Below, in pieces: positions 35,689-47,232 of a stretch of DNA of 64,000 bases. The stretch is from Cryptomeria japonica. Taxonomy: Eukaryota; Streptophyta; Pinopsida; Cupressales; Cupressaceae. The DNA lies in assembly GCF_030272615.1 (NCBI RefSeq), contig NC_081406.1, positions 231,000,396-231,064,395 on the forward strand, read 5' to 3'. Position numbers and translations under genes: made by a program. Below the pieces are notes generated by a model, which searched no databases, was not told where the DNA came from, and saw only the letters and a program-made list of their open reading frames with translations. Position 1 is the stretch's first letter, and each line of letters begins with the position of its first letter.

Positions 35689-36264
35689 CTAAGAATCTCC
35701 CCCTCCCTCCATGCAAAATTCTTTAGATATTATAAGCTGTGAGAATTCTTCAAACCAACTGTAGTTTGGAAATTCCTCCAAGAGGAACCATTTCCAGAGA
35801 AAGTCCCTACCAATCCGCACCCATTTCCTATGACGCGTCAACTGCTCTGCATTCAAGTTCAAAAGAAACGGTTGCCTGGCCACTGCCACTGTTTGGTTAG
35901 GGAGGAGAAGCTTGGTTAATTCCTTCACCCAAGGAATCCCCACCCCTACTTCTGCAAAGACGACAACAGTAATATCATCTCCAAAGAATTATTTTTTAAA
36001 CACCTTCCTTAACAACATCAACATATCTACCTTGTCTCCTCCAAGGTCCAGAAAACATGCCAAGAACTAGGACGTAACGTCTGTGTTAACAAGGTATCTA
36101 TTTTCATTACGCAGAAAATCTTTGCCCAACACCATCCTCACAACCTTATTAGTGAACATCCCAACCTCCTTGCAGACTGATTGGAGGGTTGGGTCTCTAA
36201 TGGACCCCAAAAAGGCCCTCTGGTCCTCTACATAAATGCTTCTCAAGTGGATAGGAGTGTCCAT
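35689..36264 (-). pseudogene. Unknown single-frame ORF broken by two stops
   Basis: From ATG at 36264 (MDTPIHLRSIYVEDQ) one minus-strand frame runs ~190 codons to 35689, interrupted only by TAG near 36066 and TAA near 36000. Between the stops it reads LACFLDLGGDKVDMLM, then GDDITVVVFAEVG; the C-terminal third is aromatic-rich (DFLWKWFLLEEFPNYSWFEE). I do not recognise the family. DDITVVV is a weak reminder of PP2C-type phosphatases, but the surrounding metal-binding motifs are absent. Keeping one frame across both stops suggests point mutations in a once intact gene. Confidence 0.45.
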
Positions 36265-36885
36265 CTCGAGAAATCAGATTACCAAATTAAACAGCTTGAA
36301 CCTATAGACCTAAACTAGAGGTAAAATTTAAATACCGCGAGCTCCAATGATTTATCTAACAAAGGCTAATTGAAGATGAAAGAAGCAGAGATCGTATATA
36401 AATAGCTGAAGCTCTTGATTGTAATAATTCCTTCTCTAACCGTATTAATTGCTTTAATTTTTTTTAAATCTTTCGTATATCTTTGCAAATCTTTCCCATA
36501 AATGCACTAGTGTGCGAAATTGGAAACAACTATAAACCAGTACCAAGTACCACATTGGAAGTCACGGGGACAGAGTGGATTGCAATTAGTGACTAGACAT
36601 ATATTAAATGATCAATATTATCGATCGTGACATTTGATACATGTCTATTGAATCCAATTCCATTCCGGGCACTTTTTCTTGAACTACGTTCTCTTCAGAA
36701 ATTTGGGTAGAAATAAAACTTCAACCATTGATCTACGATCATTGAATGGTTTAAAATCATTGATGGATTTTAGGTACGTGTCACCCTTCACGTGTCAAAG
36801 AGGTCGCGCTTATCGATACGACATGTAGAGTCCGGACTCAATGTGATGTACTGATGTGATGTGCCTTGTCTATTAATGGCAATGA
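36265..36885. other. Non-coding stretch, possible promoter of the unknown ORF
   Basis: GTATATAAATAGC at 36394-36406 is a good TATA box on the plus strand and a weaker one (CTATTTATATAC) on the minus strand, ~135 bp upstream of the ORF at 36264. Otherwise nothing recognised. Confidence 0.25.
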
Positions 36886-36889
36886 AATC

Positions 36890-37260
36890 ATGAAATCGGC
36901 AATAAAATATATATTTTTCCATAAATAACAAAATATTAGCCAAACAAATTAAATAATTTTCAAGCAGTGGATAAAAATCACCAATACGCTTAAATAATTT
37001 TTCCTTCGAACTAAAAATTTTCGCCCATACAATTATATATTTTTTCTTTAAACGAAAAAATATTTGCCTCCTACAATATATATTTTCCCCACAAAACAAG
37101 GTATTATTTGCCAAATTTTTATGTAATTTTTGTACCCTAGGAAAAATCGCCAATACAAAATAAAAATTTTTCCTACTTTGAAATTTTTTTTTGCCATCAA
37201 TATAAAAATTTCCCCCCAAAAATAATGTCTGATTTGCCAGGATTTTACACTTTTAACCAG
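36890..37260. repeat. Degenerate ~65-bp AT-rich tandem repeats with TTTGCC/TCGCC boxes
   Basis: About six units of roughly 60-70 bp each carry a TCGCC or TTTGCC box followed by AATATA- or AAATTTTT-type runs. The boxes resemble those at 24700-25400 upstream of the hAT transposase. CAGGGGTGG at 37258-37266, typical of hAT termini, lies at the right edge. Confidence 0.55.
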
Positions 37261-37478
37261 GGGTGGTTTCTTAAAGTTATCCCTGTATATTAGGGGCACA
37301 CTAAGTGGTTCAATAAGAAGGTTAAAGGAGGTTGTCCATGTTTTGGCTGAGAAAGAGTAGATGCCTCATGCCCATAGCTTGCTCAAAACCTAATCATGGT
37401 CATCAACAAAAATAAAAGAAGTAACAAAAAACCCTAAGCACAAGGGAAAAGCTTAATGTTACCTAAAACTAAGGGCTT

Positions 37479-38113
37479 CCAAATTAGTGTTAAGGCAAAA
37501 TAAAATATGCACTTTTCAGTCTTACACAATTATAAGCAAAAATTAATTTAGACATTAATTAGCAAGATATTATAAAGATGGTGGTTGGAAGTTTTTGTAG
37601 TACTATTAGAAATGAAATCATCCATGAGTGGATGACTCTAATCATTTTGTTTTGTTGTGGGGTTGAAAAAGATACATGTACTAAAATATGAACAATCTTC
37701 TTTTAAGAAAAAAGGTACATTATTGTAATATAAATAAATAATCTTATTTAAGCTGGAGAGTTGGAAAACATAAATCCAAAATAGGGGCATCTCTAATCAT
37801 CCAAATTATGCGTTAAGACAAAATAAAAAATGTGCTTTTTATTCTTACACAATTATAAACAAATATTAACTTAGATATTAATAAGCAAGATATTATAAAG
37901 ATGGTGGTTGTAAGATTTTGTAGTACTATTAGAAATGGAATCATCCATGGGTGCATGACTCTAATCATTTTGTTTTGTTGTGGGTTGAAAGATACATGTA
38001 CTAAAATACGAACAATCTTCTTTTAAGACAAAGGTACATTATTATAATATAAATAAATAATCTTACTTAAGATGGGGAGTAGAGAAACATGAATCCAAAA
38101 TAGGGGTGTCTCC
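37479..38113. repeat. ~320-bp tandem duplication
   Basis: Two adjacent copies, 37479-37800 and 37801-about 38113, start CCAAATTA and share TATTATAAAGATGGTGGTTG, GTACTATTAGAAATG and AATAGGGG. They differ by scattered substitutions and small indels. No coding content. Confidence 0.85.
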
Positions 38114-38617
38114 CTTTTTTAAAATCATTTTTACTTCAAATTTGTAAAAACAAAAAATTAATCACATATATTAAAGTTATCAATTTCTTTTTAGATTTAT
38201 ATTTTTAAAACAGTGTCACTTAGTGGTATAGTAGTTACCTTTGAAATATTGTAACAATAGAATTTATTTTGTCTTTTGATGTTATTTTATTGTAATGAAA
38301 ATTATAATAATGAAAAACAAAATAACGCTTAAAATAAAATTTGAAAAAAGAACAATATACTTTTACATAATAAAAATAAAATTATTCTTGAAAAATTATT
38401 TGACAATACTTTAATTAACAAAATTCTTTTAAAACCAATTTCTAAGATCTCTGAAATGTCTCATTATATTAATCTTCAAAAAATACTACTTTCCAAAATT
38501 TTAGGAAAATTCTTCACCTTAATGCATAACTCACTCATGGTAGACTTAAATTAAGACATGTAGTCACTATTTATAAAGAGCATTTTTCTTATGTTTGATC
38601 AAATAATATATAGAGTA
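38114..38617. other. AT-rich non-coding stretch
   Basis: Very AT-rich, no features seen up to the target duplication of element F. Confidence 0.5.
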
Positions 38618-38882
38618 CTAGTTGTGAGAATTTGCCAAGATCCAGAGTCCAATTGATAGCACAAACAAGAGAGAACAAAATATGACAAGAATAAATTGTA
38701 TTCCTATCAATGATGCAAAATACCTAGCTGACTAAGTTGATTGAAATTGAATTGTTTTTAATTCAAAAATAAAAATATACCAGTTTGCACACTATATCGC
38801 CATCTATATGGTCAAGGGGGGAGAATTTTTTTTTTAGCTCCGGGTCCACTGCTTAGATTTTGATGAATGGACAGGTGATTGA

Positions 38883-40295
38883 TGAAAGAACAAGGATTCG
38901 GTCAATTACTGAGAGGGGGGGTGAATCATTAGATAGAAAAACTGATAAACTTTCACCTTTCTCAGAAATAACTTCTCGAGTAAACTTAGAACTATCAATG
39001 CAATATCTCTGTCAGAATAAAACTGCAAGGATAAACCAGTTGACTATTACAACAGATTAACAGTAAACAACTTGTAACTCATAACATCCAAATACTTTCA
39101 CTGACACAAGTAAAACTTCATTTCATATTGCTACTAGTTTTCATGACTTATCAAAGTGAAATAAGTCGTTAAGCAATTCAACCATAGAAACATAACCATA
39201 GAAACATTCACCACTTGACACAATAGATTTGACGTGGAAACCCAAATGGGAAAAAACCATGGTGAGATGAGACTCACAAGATAACTATCTGAACTCTTCT
39301 GAAGTTCTCCCTGTTAGGAGCCAAGCCTGTTAAAGCTTTTACAAAAATTCCTATTAAGAACAGATCCTGTTAGGGATCACATGGTTAAGGGATTGACTAT
39401 AATGCCTTGTTAGAAGCAATACCCTATGAGGAGTAACCTTTGTAAAGGATTTAGAATCCAAGCTAATGGATCACCTTGTTAGAGGATTTGAATAACACCA
39501 AATTGTTAGAGCTTACTCTGTTAGGGGATTTAACTATTGTAATTGTTAGAAAACAATAGGAGTTTGCTGATCTGTTTGAATAACACTTCACTTGCTTGTT
39601 CATATCCTTTTCATGCTCCTATCTGCCTTTCCTCAAACTACAGATACATCATCTGGTTCAACAACCACACACTCAATTCAACTTTGCCAACAATTAAACT
39701 AAAACAACTCATCAACCTTAGAAACAAATCAATTAGGTCGGTAACACAACAAAAACCTAATTCTCTCATAGAGATTACAAACAAGTCTGTTTAGGTTGAC
39801 CGTTGGATTACATAACAATTTGTTCACATCATTCAAGAAAGCCTTGATCGCTCCTTGATTACCGCTTCATCGAACTTAGTAATTCATCACGCGCTTTGCA
39901 TTACATGCAATATACTTGCTCATTCCCTAGACAAAAACATTAACTCATCGCACCAAAAACTCTTTGAAGCTCTCTTCATACAATATGCATATGTGTCATA
40001 ATCATTACCGCTCATCATCAGATCATAAACTAATATAACCAATTCACCAAACTTAATCGGTTAGGGTTAATCAAAACAATAGGTAGGGTTTATCGGTTCA
40101 CTCCACAAACGCACCTCTCAAGCATGTTATGTATTGAATCTATTCAACTTTGTTTGAGGTCCAGCAATTGAGTTTCCTTCAACTTAGCTCATCCTACCCA
40201 TTACAAAACATCATTACAATAATATAATTACTGGTTAATTGACATCAATGACAACATAACATTTCATTAATGCAATCTTCATGCAAATGCCAACA
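38883..40295 (-). repeat. Solo LTR of an element-B-like family inside element F
   Basis: The block shares with the B LTRs the ACTGAGAGGGGGGG-TGAATC start zone, AAACCCAAATGGG...AAACCATGGTGAGATG, CACCTTGTTAGAGGATTTG and GTAATTGTTAGAAAACAATA, and ends ATGCCAACA at 40295. Only one copy is present and no internal sequence adjoins it. The left border is approximate, and I found no matching 5-bp duplication. Confidence 0.65.
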
Positions 40296-40543
40296 AATTG
40301 TAGATCGCTCCCAGGACAAGCCACCACCCTTAACCTTCAAATGGATCTAGATTTGGCCTTACATGTCAAATTTGGATGAAATAAAAGGTTATTCTAACTT
40401 TTTTGAACCTCCTCAATCCAATTGTGACCTCAAATTTGACCCAAAAAGCTCCAATAATAACTGACAATAGAAAGCTCCAAAATGGAAAACCCAAAATTAC
40501 AACTACTTTCTCTCAAATGGCAAACCAATGGCACTTTAATGGC

Positions 40544-40555
40544 TCTGATACCATG
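40544..40555 (-). promoter_or_regulatory. Primer binding site (tRNA-iMet), element F
   Basis: The minus strand reads TGGTATCAGAGCC directly next to the LTR at 40556. This fixes the orientation and the copia class. Confidence 0.85.
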
Positions 40556-40974
40556 TGAGAATTTTCCAAGTATATTCCAATGAGAACAAAATATGTGAGA
40601 AGAATAATTGTGTTCCTATCAATGATTCAAAATACCCAACTGACTAAGTTGATTGAAATTGTTACATACAATGTAAATGAGCCTACTTATAAAGGCAAGG
40701 CAATATGGATATGTGAGCACACAATCATGACATATGGCTCAATGAGAAAATAAGGGTAGGTAGGAGAAATAATAAAATATTTCACAAGAGGTGGATCATC
40801 CATCGAATGTTGAATGTAACAACAAGATAAGGCCACAAAAGGTGAAATTTCTCCTACATACACCATCCCTATGTACACACTTCCCTAAATGTCTCATATC
40901 CAAACTACTATGAAATGCATTACCCTAAGTCAACTTAACTAAAGTGTAATTATGAGACATGATTTACACCAACA
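40556..40974 (-). repeat. 5' LTR of element F
   Basis: 419 bp, TGTGAGAATTTTCC...TACACCAACA. It matches 38623-about 38752 (truncated 3' LTR), including CTATCAATGATGCAAAATAC-like sequence and CTGACTAAGTTGATTGAAAT. Confidence 0.8.
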
Positions 40975-41140
40975 CTAGTGAATGTATGCGATTTCTCAAA
41001 ACACAACAAATTATGAATAAATTAATCCTAATTGTAAAAAAAATTTAACATGTGTTTTTTTTTTAATTTAATAAATACCAATAATTAAATATCATATTAA
41101 TTGTTTGATCTATATTAATTTAGAATATACATTTTATTAT

Positions 41141-42280
41141 TGTAAAGTGGAAAATTGGGAACTTAGCCAATTCTCCATGTGGGAAGTGTGGAAGATTCAC
41201 CAAGCTCAATTTTCACTTGTGGAGACTTTACATTCAAAAGAGGGGGATGAATCTACTAGATCCAATCCCAAAGGATGCAAGGATTGAATACTAAGTAGAT
41301 TGGAATGGAATTAACCCTCTTTTGTAAGTTTATTGATTGAATTACGATAAAGTGCTGAAAAAGGAGACAAAGTATATGAAAAACAACGAGCTACAAATTT
41401 GGGATTTAGTCGTGCACATGGATCTGAGAAGTTTTAGATGATTCGAAGTTGCTCTCCAAAATCCAGCAAAAGTTACAAGGACCATGTGTAAGGATAGGGG
41501 CTCCCTCCTATCGATCATTCAAACTTTTTGTGCGTTAAAAAGGGTTTTTCCATCTCTACGAATAAAGTTTAATTCCAGAACTATAGTTGTGCCCCTACTT
41601 CTTGGGAATAGGGGTTTGCCTAAGTCAAACCACGGTTTGGAATCAACCTTGAATGAAATACTACAAATGCTTGAAATAAATTATGGAAAGGTATACCTTC
41701 AGATCTACAATAGATGACGATGATGCTTTTCTTCTTGAATTTAATCACATATGTTGTATGAAATGGCATGGACGTGACAAAACCCTAACACACACATGCT
41801 TGCAAATGAATGAATGATGCAATGCTGCTCCAATAGATGGATGGAGAGTATGCAACTGTAAGGAATGAAGAATGCTTGATGTAGTCTCTTATGATCACTA
41901 TCATGCTCTCACCTTATGATGATGATGGATGGATCCAAAATGAGAGAGGAAAATCTCCTCATATACTTGCCTATTATCAAATATCTTAATTTTTTTATAG
42001 AGGCTGACATAGGGGATTATTTCCCGCTCACTTTTGAGATAGGTCCAAGAGAGAGGGGACAAGATAGGTCTCCTTTAGGGGATCCCAAGGTGCCACACCT
42101 TGGTCCTGCCCTATTTTGGGACAAGATCAAGGTGGTCATGCAAGGTGCAAGGTGAAAAATTAAGTATTGTTGCATGGGGGAGACAAAAATGAGTCTTGAT
42201 CAAGCATGGCAATGAGACCGATAAGGTGAGGGCACAAAATGTGGTCAAAATTGAAAGGGCTACAATTTTAGGATGCTACA
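41141..42280 (-). repeat. 3' LTR of element G
   Basis: 1140 bp, TGTAAAGTGG...GGATGCTACA. It shares long near-identical blocks with the right copy (such as GGGGGATGAATCTACTAGAT). Confidence 0.9.
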
Positions 42281-42298
42281 TTTAGCCCCCACTTTATC
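42281..42298 (-). promoter_or_regulatory. Polypurine tract of element G
   Basis: The minus strand reads AAAGTGGGGGCTAAA against the 3' LTR border at 42280. Confidence 0.7.
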
Positions 42299-42739
42299 GG
42301 GAGTATGAGCTTACACAAATACTTATGCTAAAATAGAAGAAAGGGAGATGAAAATGAGGAATGTAGAGCAAAATCACAAAGAGTATACAATATCGCTAAT
42401 TTTGAGTAATTAAGCCCCCAATCTTACAGTCTTAACTCACTCAAACATATGTAAGGGCACACAAAACAAGACAAAAATAAAAAGAAAAAATAAAGACAAA
42501 AAAACAAACAAAGGCAAAGACACAAAGGCACACAAGACCTAAAAGCTAAAGACCAAAAACAAGATCTCAAGTCAACTAGCCAAAGAGACCTCGATATCAA
42601 ATGTCCCAAAAACTAATATCATTATTGGAAATGCCATTTCATGAACACAAATGATCACATAAAAGAGAAAAGCAAGCATCATCCATGAACTATCAATAGA
42701 AAAACTATGAGTTCATGAGAGGAAGGAGAGAGAGAATGA

Positions 42740-42960
42740 ATACAAGCTAGATGTGTTTATCCACGTGATCCATGAGAATAATGGTGAGAGAGAGAATGGA
42801 CTACTCGCCCCTAGATGTTTTTATCTAGGTGATCCATGGTGAGAAAAGGACATGGACAACTCGTCCCTAGATGTTTTTATCTAGGTGATCCTTGTGTGGA
42901 GGAGAGTAAGAATAGTCTAGTTGTTTTTAGCTAGTTCCACCCATCCTCGTGCATGTGTGA
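42740..42960. repeat. ~65-bp repeats with CTAGATGTTTTTATCTAG hairpins
   Basis: Three to four units in element G carry CTAGATGT-TTTT-ATCTAG or a variant, followed by GTGATCCATG and GAGAGAATG-like spacers. Each core can fold as a 6-bp stem. Confidence 0.65.
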
Positions 42961-43439
42961 AAGTGATGTATGGTTTCAAGTGTATAGCACCCCATTTAAG
43001 AGTCTTTGCTTTGTTTTTTAGTGCACTTCAACCTTTTTAAGACATGTAATGCAAATGCAAATGCCAAGGGATGATTGTGTGCATGCAAATTTAAATGCCA
43101 AGTGGCAAAGATACATGCCTAGTTTCAAGGTCATCTCGTTTAAGATTGTTGTTTTTGGTGATGTGTTAACCCCGTCTAAGACATATATCAAATGTTGCAT
43201 CTATTTTGAGTGTGAAGCATCTCATTCTAATATTTTTTACTCTAGTTCTGAGAATGAACACCCCATTTAAGACTTGCAAAAATGATATGTAAGAGCATAG
43301 TACAATATAGTACAAAGGGAGGGACGTGGGTTCCCCCTTTAAGATGCCAACATAGTTCTATATTAATGTTTTAAGGAAGATAGAAACAAGGATACCTTAC
43401 CTTCAACACCAAGGAGATATCCTTTAGGCAGAAATATCA

Positions 43440-43854
43440 TAAATCCAAGCTAGAGAGAGAATACTCTTCAAGAAAGAATAAGATAGTTGAAAAAGAGATA
43501 TCTTGCAACAAGTGTAAAGGGGATCCTTGGAGGAGGAGAGATATTTTATCAAAATACATCTACCTCCAAGAGGAGCTATCTTGAACAAACATAACATCTT
43601 CTACCAAAATAAAGTAAGGTGAATAAGAATTCATACCTTCCTCCAATTGCTAGGTGAAAAGAAGGATGACACACTTTTGACATAATGTGAGGGGTAAATT
43701 TATGATAGATATACATTTCCAAGTGAAGAAGAGGTTGTATCCAAGGAGTTACACCTCTTGTATAAGAGAGAATCCTTGATAAAAAAATAAGTTCACACAA
43801 GGAATGACACCCAATCATGAACAAACACCACTCCACAAAGGAAAAGTAGATCCT

Positions 43855-43907
<53 letters not shown>

Positions 43908-44640
43908 TTGCCCCCCAAGCGTAAGGATAATGAGAAGAATTACACAATCTTCGAAGGAGAGATTAGGCATAAGGAAATGCACAATATACTCACATGAATG
44001 AATATCCAATGCAAGAAAAGACATTAGTTTATGTAAAATGCATCTCAAAAGAAGTGGTAATCTTCAAAGTGAGAGAGAGGAAGAGAAAGAAAGATCACAT
44101 ATTCCCCTAAGGAGGGTTTGATCATAAGAGATATACCGTTGCAAGAAAAGATATCAACACATGAAAAATACAGCTCCTAAAGGGAATAGTGATATATTAG
44201 ATAGAAAGCGAGAGTGTGAAAAAGCTATCCTTGCCCCCCAAGCAAGAGGACAAATAGGAAAATTATATATCTTCTAGAGAGAGGTTATTCATCAGAGACA
44301 AACTGTTTCAAACAAAGAATAGATCTAACAAAGGAACAAACATGTGCTCACATGAAGGATAACTCTATGCAAGAAAAGATAGAAAGTGATGAATAACACA
44401 ATACACAAGAAAAGCTAATTTTCAAAGAGAAAGGTAGAGGAAGAAGAAGGAAGGTTTACAAAAGTTCTTTAGGGCAAGATTATTCATAGAAGATGCACCA
44501 TATCAAGCAAGAAATAGGTTTTGATCAAGGAACAAACATGTGCTCACATGAAGGATAATTCCATGTGAGAAAGGACATCAATTTATGAATAATGCAATCA
44601 CAAAGAGCATAGTGAAACCTTAGGAAGAGAAGAGAAAGAG
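43440..44640. repeat. Degenerate ~190-bp tandem repeats in element G
   Basis: Recurring blocks CTCACATGAAGGATAA, TGCAAGAAAAGA, TTGCCCCCCAAGC and GAAGAAGAATTAC-like pieces are spaced by roughly 180-200 bp over at least five units. Purine-rich on the plus strand. Confidence 0.55.
43856..43905. repeat. (GA)n microsatellite
   Basis: About 24 uninterrupted GA dinucleotides. They make artificial Leu/Ser open frames on the minus strand. Confidence 0.98.
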
Positions 44641-45099
44641 GTGAAATCATGTTTCTACTCAAGATATTTAAAAATTGAAGAAGAATCACCTATAATGACA
44701 AAGATCCCCCAATTAAGTTAACTTCTTATGTTATAGGGTGAGGAGCAACATGAGGGTGAAAGGAGTGTTAAGGCATTACCTTTTCACCTACAAAAAGAGC
44801 AAGATCTATTGAAAGACATATACGAGCATGATCATATTGTTCTTGAACAAATTCCTTAAATATTTTACACTTTCCAAGATAATGAGAACCACCATGATAA
44901 AAAAGACAATATCCATTTCCTTCTTTATGTTTGTTGCTAAACTTCACAAAAGGAAATACAACATTCTTGTCATACTTCAGTTTCCAAAAGATTCTAGTTG
45001 CTAAGCTTTCTTGATCATTGATAGTTGTAGGCTTATTCTTTTGTGATTGAGGACAAGAGTTGTTATTAGAAGAGGAAGGATTGTCATCTATGATTTTAA

Positions 45100-45660
45100 C
45101 TTTACCAGTATCGATAAGTTCTTTTCTTGAATTTTAAAAAATCAGGACAATCATCAGCATGATGATCATGGGTTTGATGGAATGAACAAAAAATGAGTTT
45201 TTGAAAAAGATGCTCTTTTGCGAGCACTAATGGCTTGTTGTCTTGCAAGATGACTTTTTAAGTCTTGAATACTGAGGAGTTCATCCATAGGACATTTATT
45301 ATCATTTCCTAGGCCTTCTGTGGTTATTTGTGTAGGAGGGTTTATAAAGACTCAAATTCCTTGTTCAAATTTTCCATGTCCTTGTCCTCTAAAACCTTGC
45401 TTTGATATTATGTTAAAGCCACTCCTATAAGAATATTTTAATTAAGAAGGCAGGGGAACATTATAATAAATTTCTTTAAAGTTTGTAGTGTAAGGATGTT
45501 TAGAAAGAATGAAAGGATTAATAGATGAATAAGGAATATCTTGTAGATAAATTTTTCCCTTTCTTTCATCATGCATATCGTCTTTGGTAGATTGGGAAGG
45601 AATATCCTTATCCTCTAAAGGCTCATATTTGCTTAATGTTATATGGGAAGAGAGACTCGA
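45100..45660 (-). pseudogene. Element G gag, 3' part with zinc-knuckle-like motif
   Basis: On the minus strand the frame left of element B reads HARQQAISARKRA-like sequence and then FCSFHQTHDHHADDCPDFLK (about 45205-45140), a variant of the C-x2-H...H-x4-C knuckle typical of gypsy Gag proteins. A stop interrupts repeatedly. It is the continuation of the ORF at 53032-53600, from which element B separates it. Confidence 0.5.
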
Positions 45661-46771
45661 TGGACTTGAAAAGCACTAAGAGGGGGGGTGAATCAGTGAC
45701 ACCAAAAATGAAACTACTTCAGCTAGTAATCGGTAGATGAACTTAACAAAGCTTTTAAGCAAAATGCATATAATCCAAAATGATATAATAACACTCACAA
45801 TAAGTAACACATCCACCATAACACAAATATTTATACGTGGAAAACCCAAATAGGTAAAAACCATGGTGAGATGTAACTCACAAGTTAACCACCTGCAGTA
45901 ATAGATAACTGACTGGTTAAGGTCTACAAAGTGCTCTGCTAAGAGCGAATTTGGTTAAAGATCCAAAAGCTTGATTAGAAGCTCATACCCTGTTAAAGGT
46001 AGTACCCTATCAAGAGTAACCTCGCTGGAGGATTTAAGAATCCAAGTTAATGGATCACCCTGTTAGAGGATTTATACATTGAAGCTTGTTAGAGCTTACT
46101 CAGTTAGGGGATTTGATTATGCTGTAATTGTTAGAAAACAACAGGATTGGTTTGATCTATCCTGAGTAGCACAATACTTGCTTGATTAGATCCTTCTAAA
46201 CATTCTCAACGTTGCTATACAACACAGTCTTCATCTTAACACTTATCTCTCTTCAACATCAAAATATCTTATCGAAATGATTTACTAAGATATCAATATA
46301 CAAACATTCATATTTGATGTCGGCCTAAGGAAATCATAGCACAATTTCCTAGGTGTAGTGTATCTAGTCAAGTGATCATAACTCATCACAAAATTACTGC
46401 CAAAAGTTTGTCAGTGGGATAACTCATCATGATCTATGGTAACTCATCACAAAATCACCGAATACTGGTTGGAACAATCAATACTGGTTTGAGTTAAATA
46501 TTTAACCGTTATCCTCGAATCTTCTGTCATGATCTCCTCTTGATCTCCATCTTGATCTTCATCTTGATGTTGACTTAGTATAACCACAGGTTGTCTCTCA
46601 TGCACATACCGGTTGACACAAAGTACCGGTTAGAGATTAACCACTAAATATATCGGTTGATAGTGTAAACAATTGAAGTTACACCGATAGACAATATAAG
46701 CATATGTGTGTGTGAGTGTTTCATCAATGACAACATATGATGAATACATTACAATTATCATCATGCCAACA
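45661..46771 (-). repeat. 3' LTR of element B
   Basis: 1111 bp, same termini as the right copy. Confidence 0.92.
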
Positions 46772-46786
46772 ATCTCCCCCTTTGGC
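46772..46786 (-). promoter_or_regulatory. Polypurine tract, element B
   Basis: The minus strand reads GCCAAAGGGGGAGAT up to the LTR. Additional tracts lie near 46864-46872 and 46921-46932, again as in Sireviruses. Confidence 0.85.
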
Positions 46787-47232
46787 ATTGATGGCAACAC
46801 TTAGAAAATTTTACAGTAATACTGCTAAGTGTGCATACACAACAAATTTACACATATACTCATGCTCCCCCTTAATGCATACATGATATGCAAAATTTTC
46901 AAAAACACATACATATGTCTACTCCCCCTTTGACAACAATGCCAAATTGAAAAAGAAAAGTATATATATTAATATATATAGAAAATTTGTATCAAAGTGT
47001 TTAGCATATACAATAATAACTAAAAAACTTGAATCAAAGTTAAGGCATAAGCAATTCTCATGAAAATAACATTGTAGCTCTTCTTCAATTATGACAAAGT
47101 ATTTGTCCATGACTCCAACATGTTCTCAGTGTACTCAATTCTAGACATCAGCTGTGAACAAAATTCTTCCATGGAATCCAGTGTGCAGGTTTCAGGGGTT
47201 GCCAGGATAGCTTCTACATTGGAGTAGGCTCT

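Larger units (their letters stand above)
38623..40974 (-). mobile_element. Element F: small gutted copia element
   Basis: CTAGT occurs immediately outside both ends (38618-38622 and 40975-40979). The right end is an intact-looking LTR (40556-40974) with an adjacent iMet primer site on the inner side; the left end starts with the same TGTGAGAATTT... sequence but only its first ~130 bp align. Between them are a solo-LTR-like block and ~260 bp of leader. No coding region remains, so the element was gutted after insertion. Confidence 0.8.

Noticed and set aside
36394-36406. Strong TATA box for the ORF at 35689-36264
   Set aside because: The better TATA reads on the plus strand, away from the ORF; kept only as a weak note.
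36788-37299. Lys/Phe/Ile-rich minus-strand ORFs of 143 and 83 codons
   Set aside because: They run through the AT-rich tandem repeats and mirror their period; no domain.
41105-41287. 60-codon plus-strand ORF at the left border of element G
   Set aside because: It straddles the target duplication and the LTR start, so it cannot be an ancestral gene.
43576-44048. Minus-strand ORFs with long Leu-Ser runs
   Set aside because: Produced by the (GA)n microsatellite at 43856-43905.
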